In this document: in pieces, positions 1 through 9,038 of the stretch
How positions within the stretch are numbered: the stretch's first letter is position 1
Layout of the letters: every line of letters starts with the position of its first letter
NCBI GenBank assembly: GCA_029838215.1
Contig: JALGVI010000031.1
Location: 1 to 32,384 of the forward strand
Length of the DNA stretch: 32,384 nt
From: Candidatus Helarchaeota archaeon
GTDB taxonomy: Archaea > Asgardarchaeota > Lokiarchaeia > Helarchaeales > RDOG01
Reading direction: 5' to 3'
Translations under genes and position numbers: made by a program
Notes under the pieces: generated by a model
What the model was told of the DNA's origin: nothing
Seen by the model: only the letters and a program-made list of their open reading frames with translations
The model's database searches: none

Positions 1-504
1 CAAAAAAAACAATTAATACGAAAAAGATACGAGCGAAGCAAAGATCGAGTAACGGAAGAAGAAAAAAGAGAAATTTTAAGGTTAGAAAAAGATGAACAAG
101 GTTCTGGAATAGAAAAACCGTCAGAAATGTATACCATCACCTTTTTGATGTTTGTTGCCCTCATTATCTTGCCATTGCCTTCACTCATTCTCTCAATTAT
201 TTACAGTTTCATCTTGCTGGAACCCCTTTTTACAAATGAGCTTGTTTACATGGCAATCCGCATTATCTTGATGACCGCATTCACGTATGGATTCTTTTTC
301 AGGTTGGCAAAATGGGGCTACTATGGAATGGTCGGACTTTCGATTTTGGGCATCATTTTAAATCTCGCTTCACTTTGGGCAATTCTTGCAATATTTAATA
401 TAATTTGGAATCTAATCGGGATCGGTCTGAATTTATTCGCTTTCATCATTCTAATCGGAAATCCTGATACAAAAGAAATATTCCTAAAAGAAAAAACAAT
501 TTAA
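1..504 (+). CDS. Membrane protein, 5' end outside the window
   Basis: The reading frame is open from base 1, so the ATG at 127 is probably an internal Met of a longer protein. The 42 residues before it are strongly charged (Lys/Arg/Glu-rich), as expected of a cytoplasmic or coiled-coil segment. From about residue 43 the protein is very hydrophobic, with four likely transmembrane helices (in ATG-127 numbering roughly 4-27, 38-60, 65-88 and 90-112), and ends in a short charged tail. No catalytic motif or known family was recognised. The next gene starts 164 bases downstream with its own TATA-like box, so the two are probably separate units. The coding call is solid; the true start cannot be seen. 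Confidence 0.75.
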   Translation, partial: QKKQLIRKRYERSKDRVTEEEKREILRLEKDEQGSGIEKPSEMYTITFLMFVALIILPLPSLILSIIYSFILLEPLFTNELVYMAIRIILMTAFTYGFFFRLAKWGYYGMVGLSILGIILNLASLWAILAIFNIIWNLIGIGLNLFAFIILIGNPDTKEIFLKEKTI

Positions 505-583
505 GATTACCAGAAATATTCCATGAAGCAAATCTTTGTTTTTAGCAAATTCTAACGTGGATTCGTAATTCTAAGAATAAAAG

Positions 584-592
584 ATTTATATC
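584..592 (+). promoter_or_regulatory. TATA box upstream of the YkgJ-like gene
   Basis: TTTATATCG lies about 80 bases before the ATG at 669, in an AT-rich gap. Expected initiation near 612-615 would give a leader of about 55 bases carrying the strong Shine-Dalgarno AAGGAGG at 653-659. Inferred by pattern only. Confidence 0.4.
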
Positions 593-668
593 GAAATGGA
601 ATCGTTGAACAAAAAATAATGTCAAGATTGAAGGGAAAAAACACGAAACAATAAGGAGGCACAGGTAA

Positions 669-1247
669 ATGGGTGATAATAAAGAAGAAGCAGAAAAACA
701 AGAAAAAAAAGGCAAAATACCCAAATTTATTTTCGAATGCCAAGAATGTCATGAATGTTGTTCACGAGATTTTCAAGTATATTACCAAGATCTTGAGCGT
801 TGGACTCGAGACCAGACATTGGGGCGCGTGCTTCCTCATCTGGAGCTGAGCATGGATAACATGGCATTACAAATGCGATTCAGAAAGACCGATGAAGGAA
901 AATGTCCATTCTTGATCGAAAATCAGTGCATGTTGAATTATTCAAAACCCATCAGTTGTGAGAGCGTTCCCCTTGGATTTAACGGTTCTAATTACATCAT
1001 AACATTCAAAAAATGTAAGGGAAGAAATAAAGGCGGACCTCTTAACAAGGAACAACTGAAGGAGATCAGGGATCGAGCAAAACGCGACTATGAATGTAGG
1101 CTTCTAACAGCTAGCACGCTACCAATAATCCAAATATTATTGGTTCAGATGATGCAAAAACAAAACGAAGAAATGATGAAAAACCTAAGTCCAGAAGACC
1201 GACAAAAAATAGAGGAAATACTTGGTGAAAAGGAAAAAGCAAGTTGA
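669..1247 (+). CDS. YkgJ-like cysteine-cluster protein (putative metal or Fe-S binding)
   Basis: This is a 192-aa protein with the hallmark of the YkgJ/UPF0153 zinc- or iron-sulfur-chelating family: an early cluster C24-x2-C27-x2-C30-C31, then C79-x7-C87 and C97, with an extra C116. The family is thought to bind a metal or Fe-S cluster, but its reactions are mostly unknown. The first 20 residues are highly charged and the C-terminus (about 150-192) is a charged helix with a Met/Gln-rich stretch. The start is well supported: AAGGAGG ends 9 bases before the ATG. It lies 112 bases upstream of a Ras-like GTPase on the same strand. A T-rich tract around 1266-1282 may end its transcript. Confidence 0.8.
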   Translation: MGDNKEEAEKQEKKGKIPKFIFECQECHECCSRDFQVYYQDLERWTRDQTLGRVLPHLELSMDNMALQMRFRKTDEGKCPFLIENQCMLNYSKPISCESVPLGFNGSNYIITFKKCKGRNKGGPLNKEQLKEIRDRAKRDYECRLLTASTLPIIQILLVQMMQKQNEEMMKNLSPEDRQKIEEILGEKEKAS

Positions 1248-1359
1248 ATTTGAATCAAATTTAAAAATTTTTATTTCCTTTTCTCATACAAGGATTAAAT
1301 GGTTATTGCAGATCATCATGAAACTGAAAAATTTCTTGAATTTGGAGTAGAAAATCACT

Positions 1360-1926
1360 TTGAATGAAGATATTGATGAAAAATATACCTTGAAGATCGT
1401 GCTTGTTGGAGATTATGCTGTTGGAAAAACCAGCCTGATTCAACAATTCATAGAAAAATCTTTCCGAAGAGATTATCGCCCAACTTTAGGTGCGGACATC
1501 TCTTTATTTGACATCGAGTTAGAAGCAAAGCATGAAAAAACACAGGTTCGGTTAATGCTCTGGGATATCGCAGGTCAGCATCAATGGCACACGGTTCGTA
1601 AGAGATACTATCAAGGAAGTCATGGCATTATTTTGATATATGACATCACGCGAGCCCCAACATTTTACAATATCGAGGGAAAATGGCTTGACGAACTCGA
1701 AGAATATTGTTACAAGACGGCAGAACAAAAACCCCCCATCATACTGGCGGGAAATAAGGTCGATCTTAAAGACATCGCAAAGATTAGTGCCGAGAAAGGT
1801 GATAAATTAAAAAATAAATATGACAACATCATCGAACATATCCAAACATCCGCAAGAACTGGAGAAAATGTAAAAGAAGCCTTTATTCGACTCGCAAGAA
1901 TGGTCATAGATACTAAAGACGAATGA
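1360..1926 (+). CDS. Ras/Rab-like small GTPase
   Basis: This 188-aa single-domain P-loop GTPase carries all five G motifs: GDYAVGKT (G1), Thr in YRPTLGAD (G2), WDIAGQ (G3, catalytic Gln kept), NKVD (G4) and TSA (G5). The Glu that follows the catalytic Gln in Ras/Rab is His here, and a Trp follows (GQHQW), a feature shared with two other GTPases in the window. No C-terminal Cys is present, so classical prenylation is not possible. The start is TTG: an in-frame TAG lies at 1348, no ATG precedes G1, and GGAG lies at 1344-1347. The metallo-hydrolase gene follows after a short gap and may be co-transcribed. The cellular pathway cannot be told from sequence. Confidence 0.92.
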   Translation: MNEDIDEKYTLKIVLVGDYAVGKTSLIQQFIEKSFRRDYRPTLGADISLFDIELEAKHEKTQVRLMLWDIAGQHQWHTVRKRYYQGSHGIILIYDITRAPTFYNIEGKWLDELEEYCYKTAEQKPPIILAGNKVDLKDIAKISAEKGDKLKNKYDNIIEHIQTSARTGENVKEAFIRLARMVIDTKDE

Positions 1927-1974
1927 AATGAGAATAAAGAAGATTAAAATACCGAATTTTAATTGATTTTTCAA

Positions 1975-2919
1975 ATGGACGATTTTATTTTTATTCAAGC
2001 CAATAATCCCATGTGGCCAGCATCCGCGAACATTTTTGCCATCAAGGACGATGATGGATGGATTCTCATCGATGTAGGATGCGGATTGCGCAAATTTACA
2101 AAGCTCTTTTTTAAAAAACTCGAACAACTCAACTTGAACATCAAGAACGTTCACACGATTTTAATCACGCATGCTCATCCAGATCACATGGGTGCAATGA
2201 AAGCCGTTTTGAAAAAAATTAATCCCAAAATCATCATCAATGAAATCGAAAAAGATAGCGCACTGAACATTGATTTGCTCAATAAATCGTTTAGCATTGA
2301 CGTGATGGAAGCATATTTTAAATCCAATCTATTTGAGTCACCTGTAATAATGCCTGACGGACCATTTGATATAAATAAATTCTTTCAATTCATTTGTTCA
2401 ATGTCCCAGCTTCCCGCAGACATCGAAATACAAACAATCAAAGATGATGAAATTATCTGTTTAGGCGAATACAAATTTAGAGTCCTGACAACACCCGGTC
2501 ATGCTCCAGGTCATACGTCTCTTCATGAAGTAAATCATCAATTTCTCTTGTCAGGCGATATCATTGGAGAGAAAGGAGTCACGTGGTATAGTCCGGGCTC
2601 GGGTGGAAGCAAGAGTTTGCTCTCAAGCTTGGATAGAATTGAAAAACTCCCCGTTAAATCTGTTTTTCCTTCACATGGAAATAAATTTGAGAATTGCAAG
2701 CAAAGAATCAAGGAAATTCGCCATAAAATCTTGCAACGAAATGAACTCATCTTGGAAGAACTCGAAAAGGGCCCAAAAACCCTTCAAAACCTGGTGAAGA
2801 GCCTCTTCGGCTCGACAGGCACTAAACTAATCGGTGTCGTCATTGTTGAAAGTCATCTCAGGGAGCTTGAAAGGACGGGTTTAATTGAAAGATCGGACAA
2901 TTTGATAAAAAAAATATAG
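1975..2919 (+). CDS. Metallo-beta-lactamase-fold hydrolase (LACTB2-like)
   Basis: This protein of about 314 aa has the MBL-fold metal ligands in order: HAHPDH (H66, H68, D70, H71), a later His in TPGHAPGH (H176), Asp in SGDI (D195) and His in SHG (H234). The last 75 residues look like the winged-helix domain that follows the MBL fold in LACTB2-type proteins. These are zinc-dependent hydrolases, often acting on thioesters, nucleic acids or other esters; the substrate here is unknown. Start: ATG 1975 is used because the fold begins just after it; an in-frame TTG lies at 1963. Neither has a clear Shine-Dalgarno. An AT-rich TATA-like stretch near 1941-1951 would allow a nearly leaderless transcript. 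The convergent membrane hydrolase ends 23 bases away. Confidence 0.88.
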   Translation: MDDFIFIQANNPMWPASANIFAIKDDDGWILIDVGCGLRKFTKLFFKKLEQLNLNIKNVHTILITHAHPDHMGAMKAVLKKINPKIIINEIEKDSALNIDLLNKSFSIDVMEAYFKSNLFESPVIMPDGPFDINKFFQFICSMSQLPADIEIQTIKDDEIICLGEYKFRVLTTPGHAPGHTSLHEVNHQFLLSGDIIGEKGVTWYSPGSGGSKSLLSSLDRIEKLPVKSVFPSHGNKFENCKQRIKEIRHKILQRNELILEELEKGPKTLQNLVKSLFGSTGTKLIGVVIVESHLRELERTGLIERSDNLIKKI

Positions 2920-2942
2920 AAAAATTTGTTTATTTGTTGCAT

Positions 2943-5006
2943 TCAGGCGTATGGCATGAACAATTTTCCAGCGATAAACAAGGTCATTAATAATGCGTTG
3001 AAAATGGTCGTGCTCAGAATATTACGCGTTCTTTGGTAGATATAGGCAGAAGCAATTCCGGTAAGGAAGAATAGGAAAATCAGACCTCCGAAAATGGCAA
3101 TCATGAGATGCGGTGCAGAAAGGAATAATCCCCCGATCATGAATAGTAAATTAAATCCGAATCCAATACCAATACTCACGCCACTTAAAGCCCCAGAGAT
3201 GAGCACAGTCTTCCATTGTTTGAGCTTTCTGGCATTTGTTTTTTCAATTTTCGACTGAAATAGCCCGCGAAATATTAATTCAATTCCGAAATTCAAGAGA
3301 AAGAATACTCCAAACAAGAAAATAAAATCAATCCATGCCATTGAATCAAACGGTCGTGGCAATAGAATGGGGACTTGGAATAACCAACCCACGAGATCAA
3401 ACACGAACACGCATGCTAATATCGCCAAAACGGGAATTAGAAGACTTTTTAGATTATTTGAGATCGTGCCATTAATTCCAATATCCTGAGATTTAAAACC
3501 ATAACGTTTGACTTCAATGTAGCATAAGATTATTGAGAACGGTAATAGAACGATACCGGAAATGAAAAATCTCGGAATTAGCAAGTCCACTATCCAGAAA
3601 TGCGTGAGAGATGGAAGTTGAATCAACCCTGAAAGTGAAATGCTCACCGCAGGAACCGCAATATAAAGTAAAATTTTCTTTTTTTGCACGAATCCTTGAT
3701 TCATAACCTTACTGGGAAGAATTGGCTTTGGACCAAGCCTGGACGTGCTCAAATAGGAGAAAAGAGGCAAAATGCAACCAATAGCTCCTAATAAAATTAA
3801 AGCCCATCCGATCATCTTGATTAAAAATGGGACATTTGCAAGGATAGAAACATTCGAATCAATTCCAACGCACTCCATTGACTCATCGAACCACGTTACT
3901 GTCGTTTGCAAGCAAGTATACGAAAATGCTTCCATCAAGTGTTCGATACCGGGAACTAAAACGAAACGGCGTGCGGAACCATTCGAAATCGTGCCATAAT
4001 TCCATGCATGATTAGGTGCATGAATCACGGTATCATAAATCGATTGCCACGATACTTCAGGAGTCCCACTGGAATTTATTGTCGAGTTAGCCATTAGATA
4101 ACTTTGAGCTTCAATTGTCGTTAACTCATCAAGGCTCCCCGTGACCAAGCAAAAATTGGGAATGTTCGAATTGTTGATGTAATTGGAGACAGACCTAATC
4201 CGAACCTCCTCTTCCAATATCGAGGAATCGTAATTTGAAAGCCATCTCCAATAATTTAAAAGATTTAAAATAACGGGATGATTCCACACGTCAGAAACAC
4301 CTAAAAGATCCGACATTAGACCGCCAGCCATTGTCGACAAGTCATCCCAACAATAAATTGCACAATAAGATCTAATCAGACCTCCTGTACCGATCTTCCG
4401 ACCTGTATTCGGATTTGTCCAGTTATCAAATATTCCCGACCGGGTTGTTACAATTCCTCCCATGCTGTGACCTGATACACCAATCCGTGTTGTATCAATA
4501 ATGCTCTTATATGGCGAAGAATTGACGAGCCAGTCTACCGTAGAATAAACACCGGCAATAGCCTGTATGCCCATGTCCCACAGCCCACTTGACCATCCAT
4601 GCCCGGGTTGACTAATTGCTATGGCTATAAACCCGCTTTTTGCAAATTGTCGTGCATAATTTATCTGTAATTCAGCACAAGCACCAAATCCATGCATCCA
4701 TATGATCACGGGATAACCTGCTGACGGTTTGGGTGTTCTTGGAAGGATAACATAACCTCGCACCCAATAGTCCTCAAGCAATTTATTCTGAGCATCTTCT
4801 CGAGCCGTGACTACGGTTCGATTGAAAAAACTGTTTAATTCGATGGTATAACGGGACGACGTTGGAAATTGGATGGGAATGGGTAAATTTTCATCAATAG
4901 AGAAAGTGCCAAGAACAAGGAATAGAGTACCAACAACGAAAGTAATGCAAAAAACAATAAATAGGAATTTCCTATTAATCACGCGTTTTAATATCCCCAA
5001 AATCAA
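2943..5006 (-). CDS. Membrane-anchored alpha/beta hydrolase fused to a CPBP-like membrane domain
   Basis: This 687-aa protein has three parts. Residues 12-34 form a transmembrane anchor. Residues about 70-370 form an alpha/beta hydrolase with the nucleophile elbow GHSMG (Ser181) and likely Asp293 (GSLDE) and His356 (IEHLMEAF), as in dienelactone-hydrolase or PET-hydrolase-like enzymes. Residues about 390-687 hold roughly eight hydrophobic helices, with E576-x3-R580 in ELIFRG recalling motif 1 of the CPBP (Abi/CAAX protease-like) family. The second Glu and a clear histidine motif are not evident, so proteolytic activity is doubtful. Orientation should place the hydrolase outside the cell. Start: TTG at 5006 with an in-frame stop nine bases upstream and GAGG before it. 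Substrate unknown, probably an ester. Confidence 0.85.
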   Translation of the reverse strand: MILGILKRVINRKFLFIVFCITFVVGTLFLVLGTFSIDENLPIPIQFPTSSRYTIELNSFFNRTVVTAREDAQNKLLEDYWVRGYVILPRTPKPSAGYPVIIWMHGFGACAELQINYARQFAKSGFIAIAISQPGHGWSSGLWDMGIQAIAGVYSTVDWLVNSSPYKSIIDTTRIGVSGHSMGGIVTTRSGIFDNWTNPNTGRKIGTGGLIRSYCAIYCWDDLSTMAGGLMSDLLGVSDVWNHPVILNLLNYWRWLSNYDSSILEEEVRIRSVSNYINNSNIPNFCLVTGSLDELTTIEAQSYLMANSTINSSGTPEVSWQSIYDTVIHAPNHAWNYGTISNGSARRFVLVPGIEHLMEAFSYTCLQTTVTWFDESMECVGIDSNVSILANVPFLIKMIGWALILLGAIGCILPLFSYLSTSRLGPKPILPSKVMNQGFVQKKKILLYIAVPAVSISLSGLIQLPSLTHFWIVDLLIPRFFISGIVLLPFSIILCYIEVKRYGFKSQDIGINGTISNNLKSLLIPVLAILACVFVFDLVGWLFQVPILLPRPFDSMAWIDFIFLFGVFFLLNFGIELIFRGLFQSKIEKTNARKLKQWKTVLISGALSGVSIGIGFGFNLLFMIGGLFLSAPHLMIAIFGGLIFLFFLTGIASAYIYQRTRNILSTTIFNALLMTLFIAGKLFMPYA

Positions 5007-5059
5007 TTTTAATCATCCTCATCATCAAATTTTCGATCTTATTCATAAATCTTTTGACA

Positions 5060-5073
5060 AAAAATTATAAAAA
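5060..5073. promoter_or_regulatory. AT-rich core of the divergent promoter region
   Basis: AAAATTATAAAAA lies between the divergently transcribed membrane hydrolase (start 5006, minus) and GTPase (start 5152, plus). It resembles an archaeal TATA element and could serve the plus-strand GTPase, giving a leader of about 60 bases. Pattern-based only. Confidence 0.3.
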
Positions 5074-5151
5074 CAGTGAAGACGAAAGGAATTAATGCAT
5101 AAGTCTATTGACGAATTTCACATCCTAAACTAAAGGAGAGCGTGAAGAAAA

Positions 5152-5694
5152 ATGGATTCGCCCGGTCGTTATAATTTTAAGGTCTGTGTCGTTGGTGACT
5201 GGAGTGTTGGAAAAACATCTCTCATCCAAAAATTCGCTCATGACGTGTTCATAAAAGATTACAAGCCAACAATGGGCACGGATATCGTGGTGAAAGATCT
5301 TTACTTGGATGATGGTTCTTCGGTCAATTTCATGATATGGGATATTGCAGGACAACAAAAATGGGAAAATGTTCGAAAACGATATTATGCTGGATGTTCA
5401 GGAATTTTTATAGTCTACGATTCGACCCGCTTCACAACCTTCCAAAATGTAAAACAAAAATGGTTTGTTGAAGTCCAAGATTTCGTTGAAAAAAATATTC
5501 CAATCATGATTGTTGGAAACAAGAGCGATTTGGAGGATATCAGAAAAGTCAAAACGGAAGATTTGAAAAAATTACAGGAAGAAATAGGGGCAATTTCCTC
5601 CATCGAAACCTCCGCAAAAACGGGTGAAAACGTTGCAGATATGTTCAAAGAATTGGGCTCATTTTTGGTGAAAATAAAACACGCACCAGGTTAA
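5152..5694 (+). CDS. Ras/Rab-like small GTPase
   Basis: This 180-aa single-domain GTPase has G1 GDWSVGKT, G2 Thr in YKPTMGTD, G3 WDIAGQ with the catalytic Gln, G4 NKSD and G5 TSAKTGE. Switch II reads GQQKW followed by RKRYY, like the GTPase at 1360, so the two are close paralogs. The C-terminus ends in Lys/His/Pro with no Cys for lipid attachment. AAAGGAG at 5132-5138 lies 13 bases before the ATG. Its stop overlaps the stop of the convergent carB: the four bases TTAA at 5691-5694 hold both TAA codons, one per strand. It stands alone as a unit; no partner gene suggests its role. Confidence 0.93.
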   Translation: MDSPGRYNFKVCVVGDWSVGKTSLIQKFAHDVFIKDYKPTMGTDIVVKDLYLDDGSSVNFMIWDIAGQQKWENVRKRYYAGCSGIFIVYDSTRFTTFQNVKQKWFVEVQDFVEKNIPIMIVGNKSDLEDIRKVKTEDLKKLQEEIGAISSIETSAKTGENVADMFKELGSFLVKIKHAPG

Positions 5695-8600
5695 TCCTTG
5701 AATCCATATGTCCATTCAAGTCGATCCATGTATTCATTTAGTGATGTTATCGAAAATTCTTTTTTCTGTGCTCTAGCAATGGCATCTACGATGGCATTTG
5801 CCAGTTCTAAATTTGTAATGACCGGAATGTTGAATTCTACAGCCATTCGCCTGATGTCATATTCGTCCTTAATGGCACTTATGTATTTTTCCATTGTTAT
5901 TGTCATGGGTATGTTTATGATTAAATCGATATCTTTTTCAACAATATAATCCCTGATGTTTGGCTTTCGCGGTTCTGATATCTTGTAAAGGGTTTTTGCT
6001 TCGATTCCATTCAATACGAAAAAATTTGCAGTATCTTCCGTTCCGTAGATGTTAAAACCAATATTTTTTAATTTTCGAGCAATAGGTAACATCGCCTGCT
6101 TTAATTCGATTCCACCAACCGTTATGAGAATGTTACCTTCGTGAATTGGTACATCAAGATCCGTTGCAATCAAGCCCTTCAGGAATGCTTCGTGAAAATC
6201 TTCACCATAGCAGGCCACTTCACCCGTCGAAACCATTTCCACGCCCAGAACAGGATCGGCTCCAAATAATCGCATGAATGAAAACATCGGAACCTTCACG
6301 CCCCAGAAATCAATGCCCGAGTGCGGTTTCGCAGACAATCCCACGATTTCTCTAATGCTCTTGCCAAGCATGACGGAAGCCGCAATCACCATTAAATTCA
6401 CGCCCTTTGTCTTGGAAACGAAAGGCATCGACCTGGAAGATCTCAGATTACATTCGATAACATATATCTCATCATCCTTCACGATGAATTGTATGTTAAA
6501 AGGACCCTTAATTTGCAAGGCTCGTGCTATGGCTTTTGCATTTTTTCGAATCCTGTTGTTAATTGGAATGGATAATGTAAAAGAGGGAATTGCCATCGTA
6601 GCATCACCTGAATGAACGCCTGCATTTTCCACGTGTTCCATCACGCCACCTATGATCACGTCCTGACCATCACTTACTCCATCCACGTCAACCTCACGAG
6701 CATTTTCAATATACTTGCTGATGACAACGGGATAATCCTTCGATAGTTTCGCAGCCGCAAGGAGATAATCTTCAAGCTGCTCTTCATTGTAAGCAACTTT
6801 CATTGCGGCGCCGGATAATACGTAAGAGGGTCGAATCAAGATGGGATATTCCACTTTTTCAGCAAAAATTTTCGCTTCTTCCAGCGTGCTTAAAGCACTC
6901 CATTTAGGCTGTTTTATTCCCAAGTGATCGAGTAACTGACTGAATTTCGACCGATCTTCTGCTCGATCAATGTGTCGTCCTTTCGTACCGATCATGTTCA
7001 CTTTTCCTGTCCGATAATATTGCTGAACCCTGGAAAGTTTTGGAGCAAGGTTATTTGAAATCTGACCCCCAACGGAGACTACGATTCCATAGGGATTCTC
7101 CTTTTCATAAATATCAAGAACACGTTCAAGACTAATTTCCTCAAAGTAAAGCTTGTCGCTGATATCGTAATCCGTTGATACAGTTTCGGGATTGAAATTG
7201 ATGAGAATGACTTCTTTTATTCCTAACTTTTTAAAAGCCCAAACTAAATTGACAGTACCCCAATCAAACTCCACGCTACTCCCGATCCGATAAGTGCCGC
7301 TCCCAAGAACGATGATCTTTTCAGGTCCGGTTAGGCCAGAAGGTTCATAGTGCAGATCATCGTAATTTCCACCATAGGTCGCATAAAGATAATTCGTTTG
7401 AGCGGGCCACTCGGCAGCCAGCGTATCGATTTGTTTTATTACAGGAGTAATGCCATGCTTGGTCCGAAGTCGCCTTATCACGTTGTCCTCGACATTTAAA
7501 CAAATTGCAATTTGTTGATCGGAAAAACCATATAATTTTGCTTCGGCAATGATTTCTGCTAATTCATTCGGATCAGAAACAGCACTAAGTGTTCTCAAGC
7601 GGGTTTCGATTTGTATTATGTTTTCAATTTTATACAAAAACCACCTGTCGATGCCCGTGAGCTGATAAATGTCTTCTATTGTAAGACCCTTCTTCATTGC
7701 TGTTACGATTTCAAAAAACCGTTCATCAGTGGGTTGTTTTAATGCATCTTTTACTTCTTCAAGAGAAACATCAAGATTTTCCCCATTATTGCATACGAGT
7801 CCGTTTTTACCAATTTCCAACATCCGAATTGCTTTTTGGAATGCCTCTTCAAAATTCCGCCCTATTGCCATGACTTCTCCTACGCTTTTCATCTGTGGAC
7901 CTATTCGACGACTCACTTGTCCCGTGAATTTCTGTAAGTCCCAACGAGGAATCTTCACGACTAAATAATCTAATGCAGGTTCAAAACACGCCGTGGTGAC
8001 ATTAGTGACCTTGTTAATTAGTTCTGGGAGCGTATAACCCAATGCAAGTTTCGCCGCAATATATGCTAATGGATAGCCGGTGGCCTTTGAAGCCAGTGCA
8101 GATGATCTTGATAGCCGAGCGTTCACTTCAATAGCCCTAAATTCCACTTCTTCCGATTCTCTTGCATAAAGCGCATATTGTATGTTACACTCTCCAATAA
8201 TTCCTAATTGGCGAATTACTCTAATAGATGCTTCACGTAGCACGTGATATTCCTTATTAGTAAGAGTCTGCGAAGGGGCAATAACAATAGAGTCGCCAGT
8301 ATGAATGCCCATTGGATCGAAATTCTCCATGTTACAAACGGTAATGCAGTTATCATTCATGTCACGAACTACTTCGTATTCAATTTCTTTCCAATTCGGG
8401 ACATCCAAATATTCTTCGATGAGCACCTGGTGAATCATGCTTTGTGTTAGACTCGAACCCACTAACTTTCGTAATTCTTCCTCATCGCGTGCCACACCAG
8501 ATCCTTTTCCACCTAAAGTGTAAGCAACACGGACGATAATGGGATAACCAATTTCTTCATTTGCAATCTTGATGGCTTCTTCTAAAGTTGTTGCAATTTT

Positions 8601-9038
8601 ACTTCTTGCAATTTTCACACCGGCTTTTAACATGACTTGCCTGAACAGTTCCCGATCTTCGGTATCCTCAATTGCCTTGATAGGCGTGCCCAAAACTTTA
8701 ACGCCATATTTTTCATAAATACCTTGCCTTGCCAATTCTACACCAACGTTGAGTGCAGTTTGTCCGCCAAATGCAAGCAAGATGGCATCGGGCTGTTCCT
8801 TTTTTATTACTTCCTCGACAAAATAAGGTGTGATTGGAAGTAAATAGACAATATCTGCCAATCTAGGGTCAGTCTGAATGGTTGCAACATTTGGGTTGAT
8901 TAAAATGGTTTCGATTCCTTCTTCCCTAATGGCTTTAACGCATTGACTTCCAGAGTAATCGAACTCACCAGCCTGACCGATTCGGATCGCACCAGACCCC
9001 AATACAAGGACTTTTTTGATGTCGGTCATTAACGGCAT
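5691..9038 (-). CDS. carB: Carbamoyl-phosphate synthase large subunit, CAD-like
   Basis: This 1115-aa protein makes carbamoyl phosphate from bicarbonate, glutamine-derived ammonia and two ATP, feeding pyrimidine and arginine synthesis. It has the full architecture: first ATP-grasp half (opening with GSGAIRIGQAGEFDYSG), a central oligomerisation region, second ATP-grasp half (GSGTYRIGSSVEFDWG) and a C-terminal MGS-type allosteric domain over the last 150 residues. The length is close to the usual ~1070 aa. Several segments resemble eukaryotic CAD/CPS-II more than E. coli CarB, e.g. EVNARLSRSSALASKATGY, DYLVVKIPRWDLQKF and GIDRWFLYKI. The start is firm: its ATG overlaps the carA stop as TGATG, and AAGGAGGG lies nine bases upstream, showing translational coupling. 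Confidence 0.97.
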   Translation of the reverse strand: MPLMTDIKKVLVLGSGAIRIGQAGEFDYSGSQCVKAIREEGIETILINPNVATIQTDPRLADIVYLLPITPYFVEEVIKKEQPDAILLAFGGQTALNVGVELARQGIYEKYGVKVLGTPIKAIEDTEDRELFRQVMLKAGVKIARSKIATTLEEAIKIANEEIGYPIIVRVAYTLGGKGSGVARDEEELRKLVGSSLTQSMIHQVLIEEYLDVPNWKEIEYEVVRDMNDNCITVCNMENFDPMGIHTGDSIVIAPSQTLTNKEYHVLREASIRVIRQLGIIGECNIQYALYARESEEVEFRAIEVNARLSRSSALASKATGYPLAYIAAKLALGYTLPELINKVTNVTTACFEPALDYLVVKIPRWDLQKFTGQVSRRIGPQMKSVGEVMAIGRNFEEAFQKAIRMLEIGKNGLVCNNGENLDVSLEEVKDALKQPTDERFFEIVTAMKKGLTIEDIYQLTGIDRWFLYKIENIIQIETRLRTLSAVSDPNELAEIIAEAKLYGFSDQQIAICLNVEDNVIRRLRTKHGITPVIKQIDTLAAEWPAQTNYLYATYGGNYDDLHYEPSGLTGPEKIIVLGSGTYRIGSSVEFDWGTVNLVWAFKKLGIKEVILINFNPETVSTDYDISDKLYFEEISLERVLDIYEKENPYGIVVSVGGQISNNLAPKLSRVQQYYRTGKVNMIGTKGRHIDRAEDRSKFSQLLDHLGIKQPKWSALSTLEEAKIFAEKVEYPILIRPSYVLSGAAMKVAYNEEQLEDYLLAAAKLSKDYPVVISKYIENAREVDVDGVSDGQDVIIGGVMEHVENAGVHSGDATMAIPSFTLSIPINNRIRKNAKAIARALQIKGPFNIQFIVKDDEIYVIECNLRSSRSMPFVSKTKGVNLMVIAASVMLGKSIREIVGLSAKPHSGIDFWGVKVPMFSFMRLFGADPVLGVEMVSTGEVACYGEDFHEAFLKGLIATDLDVPIHEGNILITVGGIELKQAMLPIARKLKNIGFNIYGTEDTANFFVLNGIEAKTLYKISEPRKPNIRDYIVEKDIDLIINIPMTITMEKYISAIKDEYDIRRMAVEFNIPVITNLELANAIVDAIARAQKKEFSITSLNEYMDRLEWTYGFKD

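Noticed and set aside
1312..1380. 22-codon ORF just before the GTPase at 1360, overlapping its start
   Set aside because: Too short to judge and with no ribosome-binding site; it could be a leader peptide but nothing supports it beyond an open frame.
5691..5694. Shared TTAA forming both stop codons of convergent GTPase and carB
   Set aside because: Tidy, but a simple consequence of compact convergent genes; noted in the features only.
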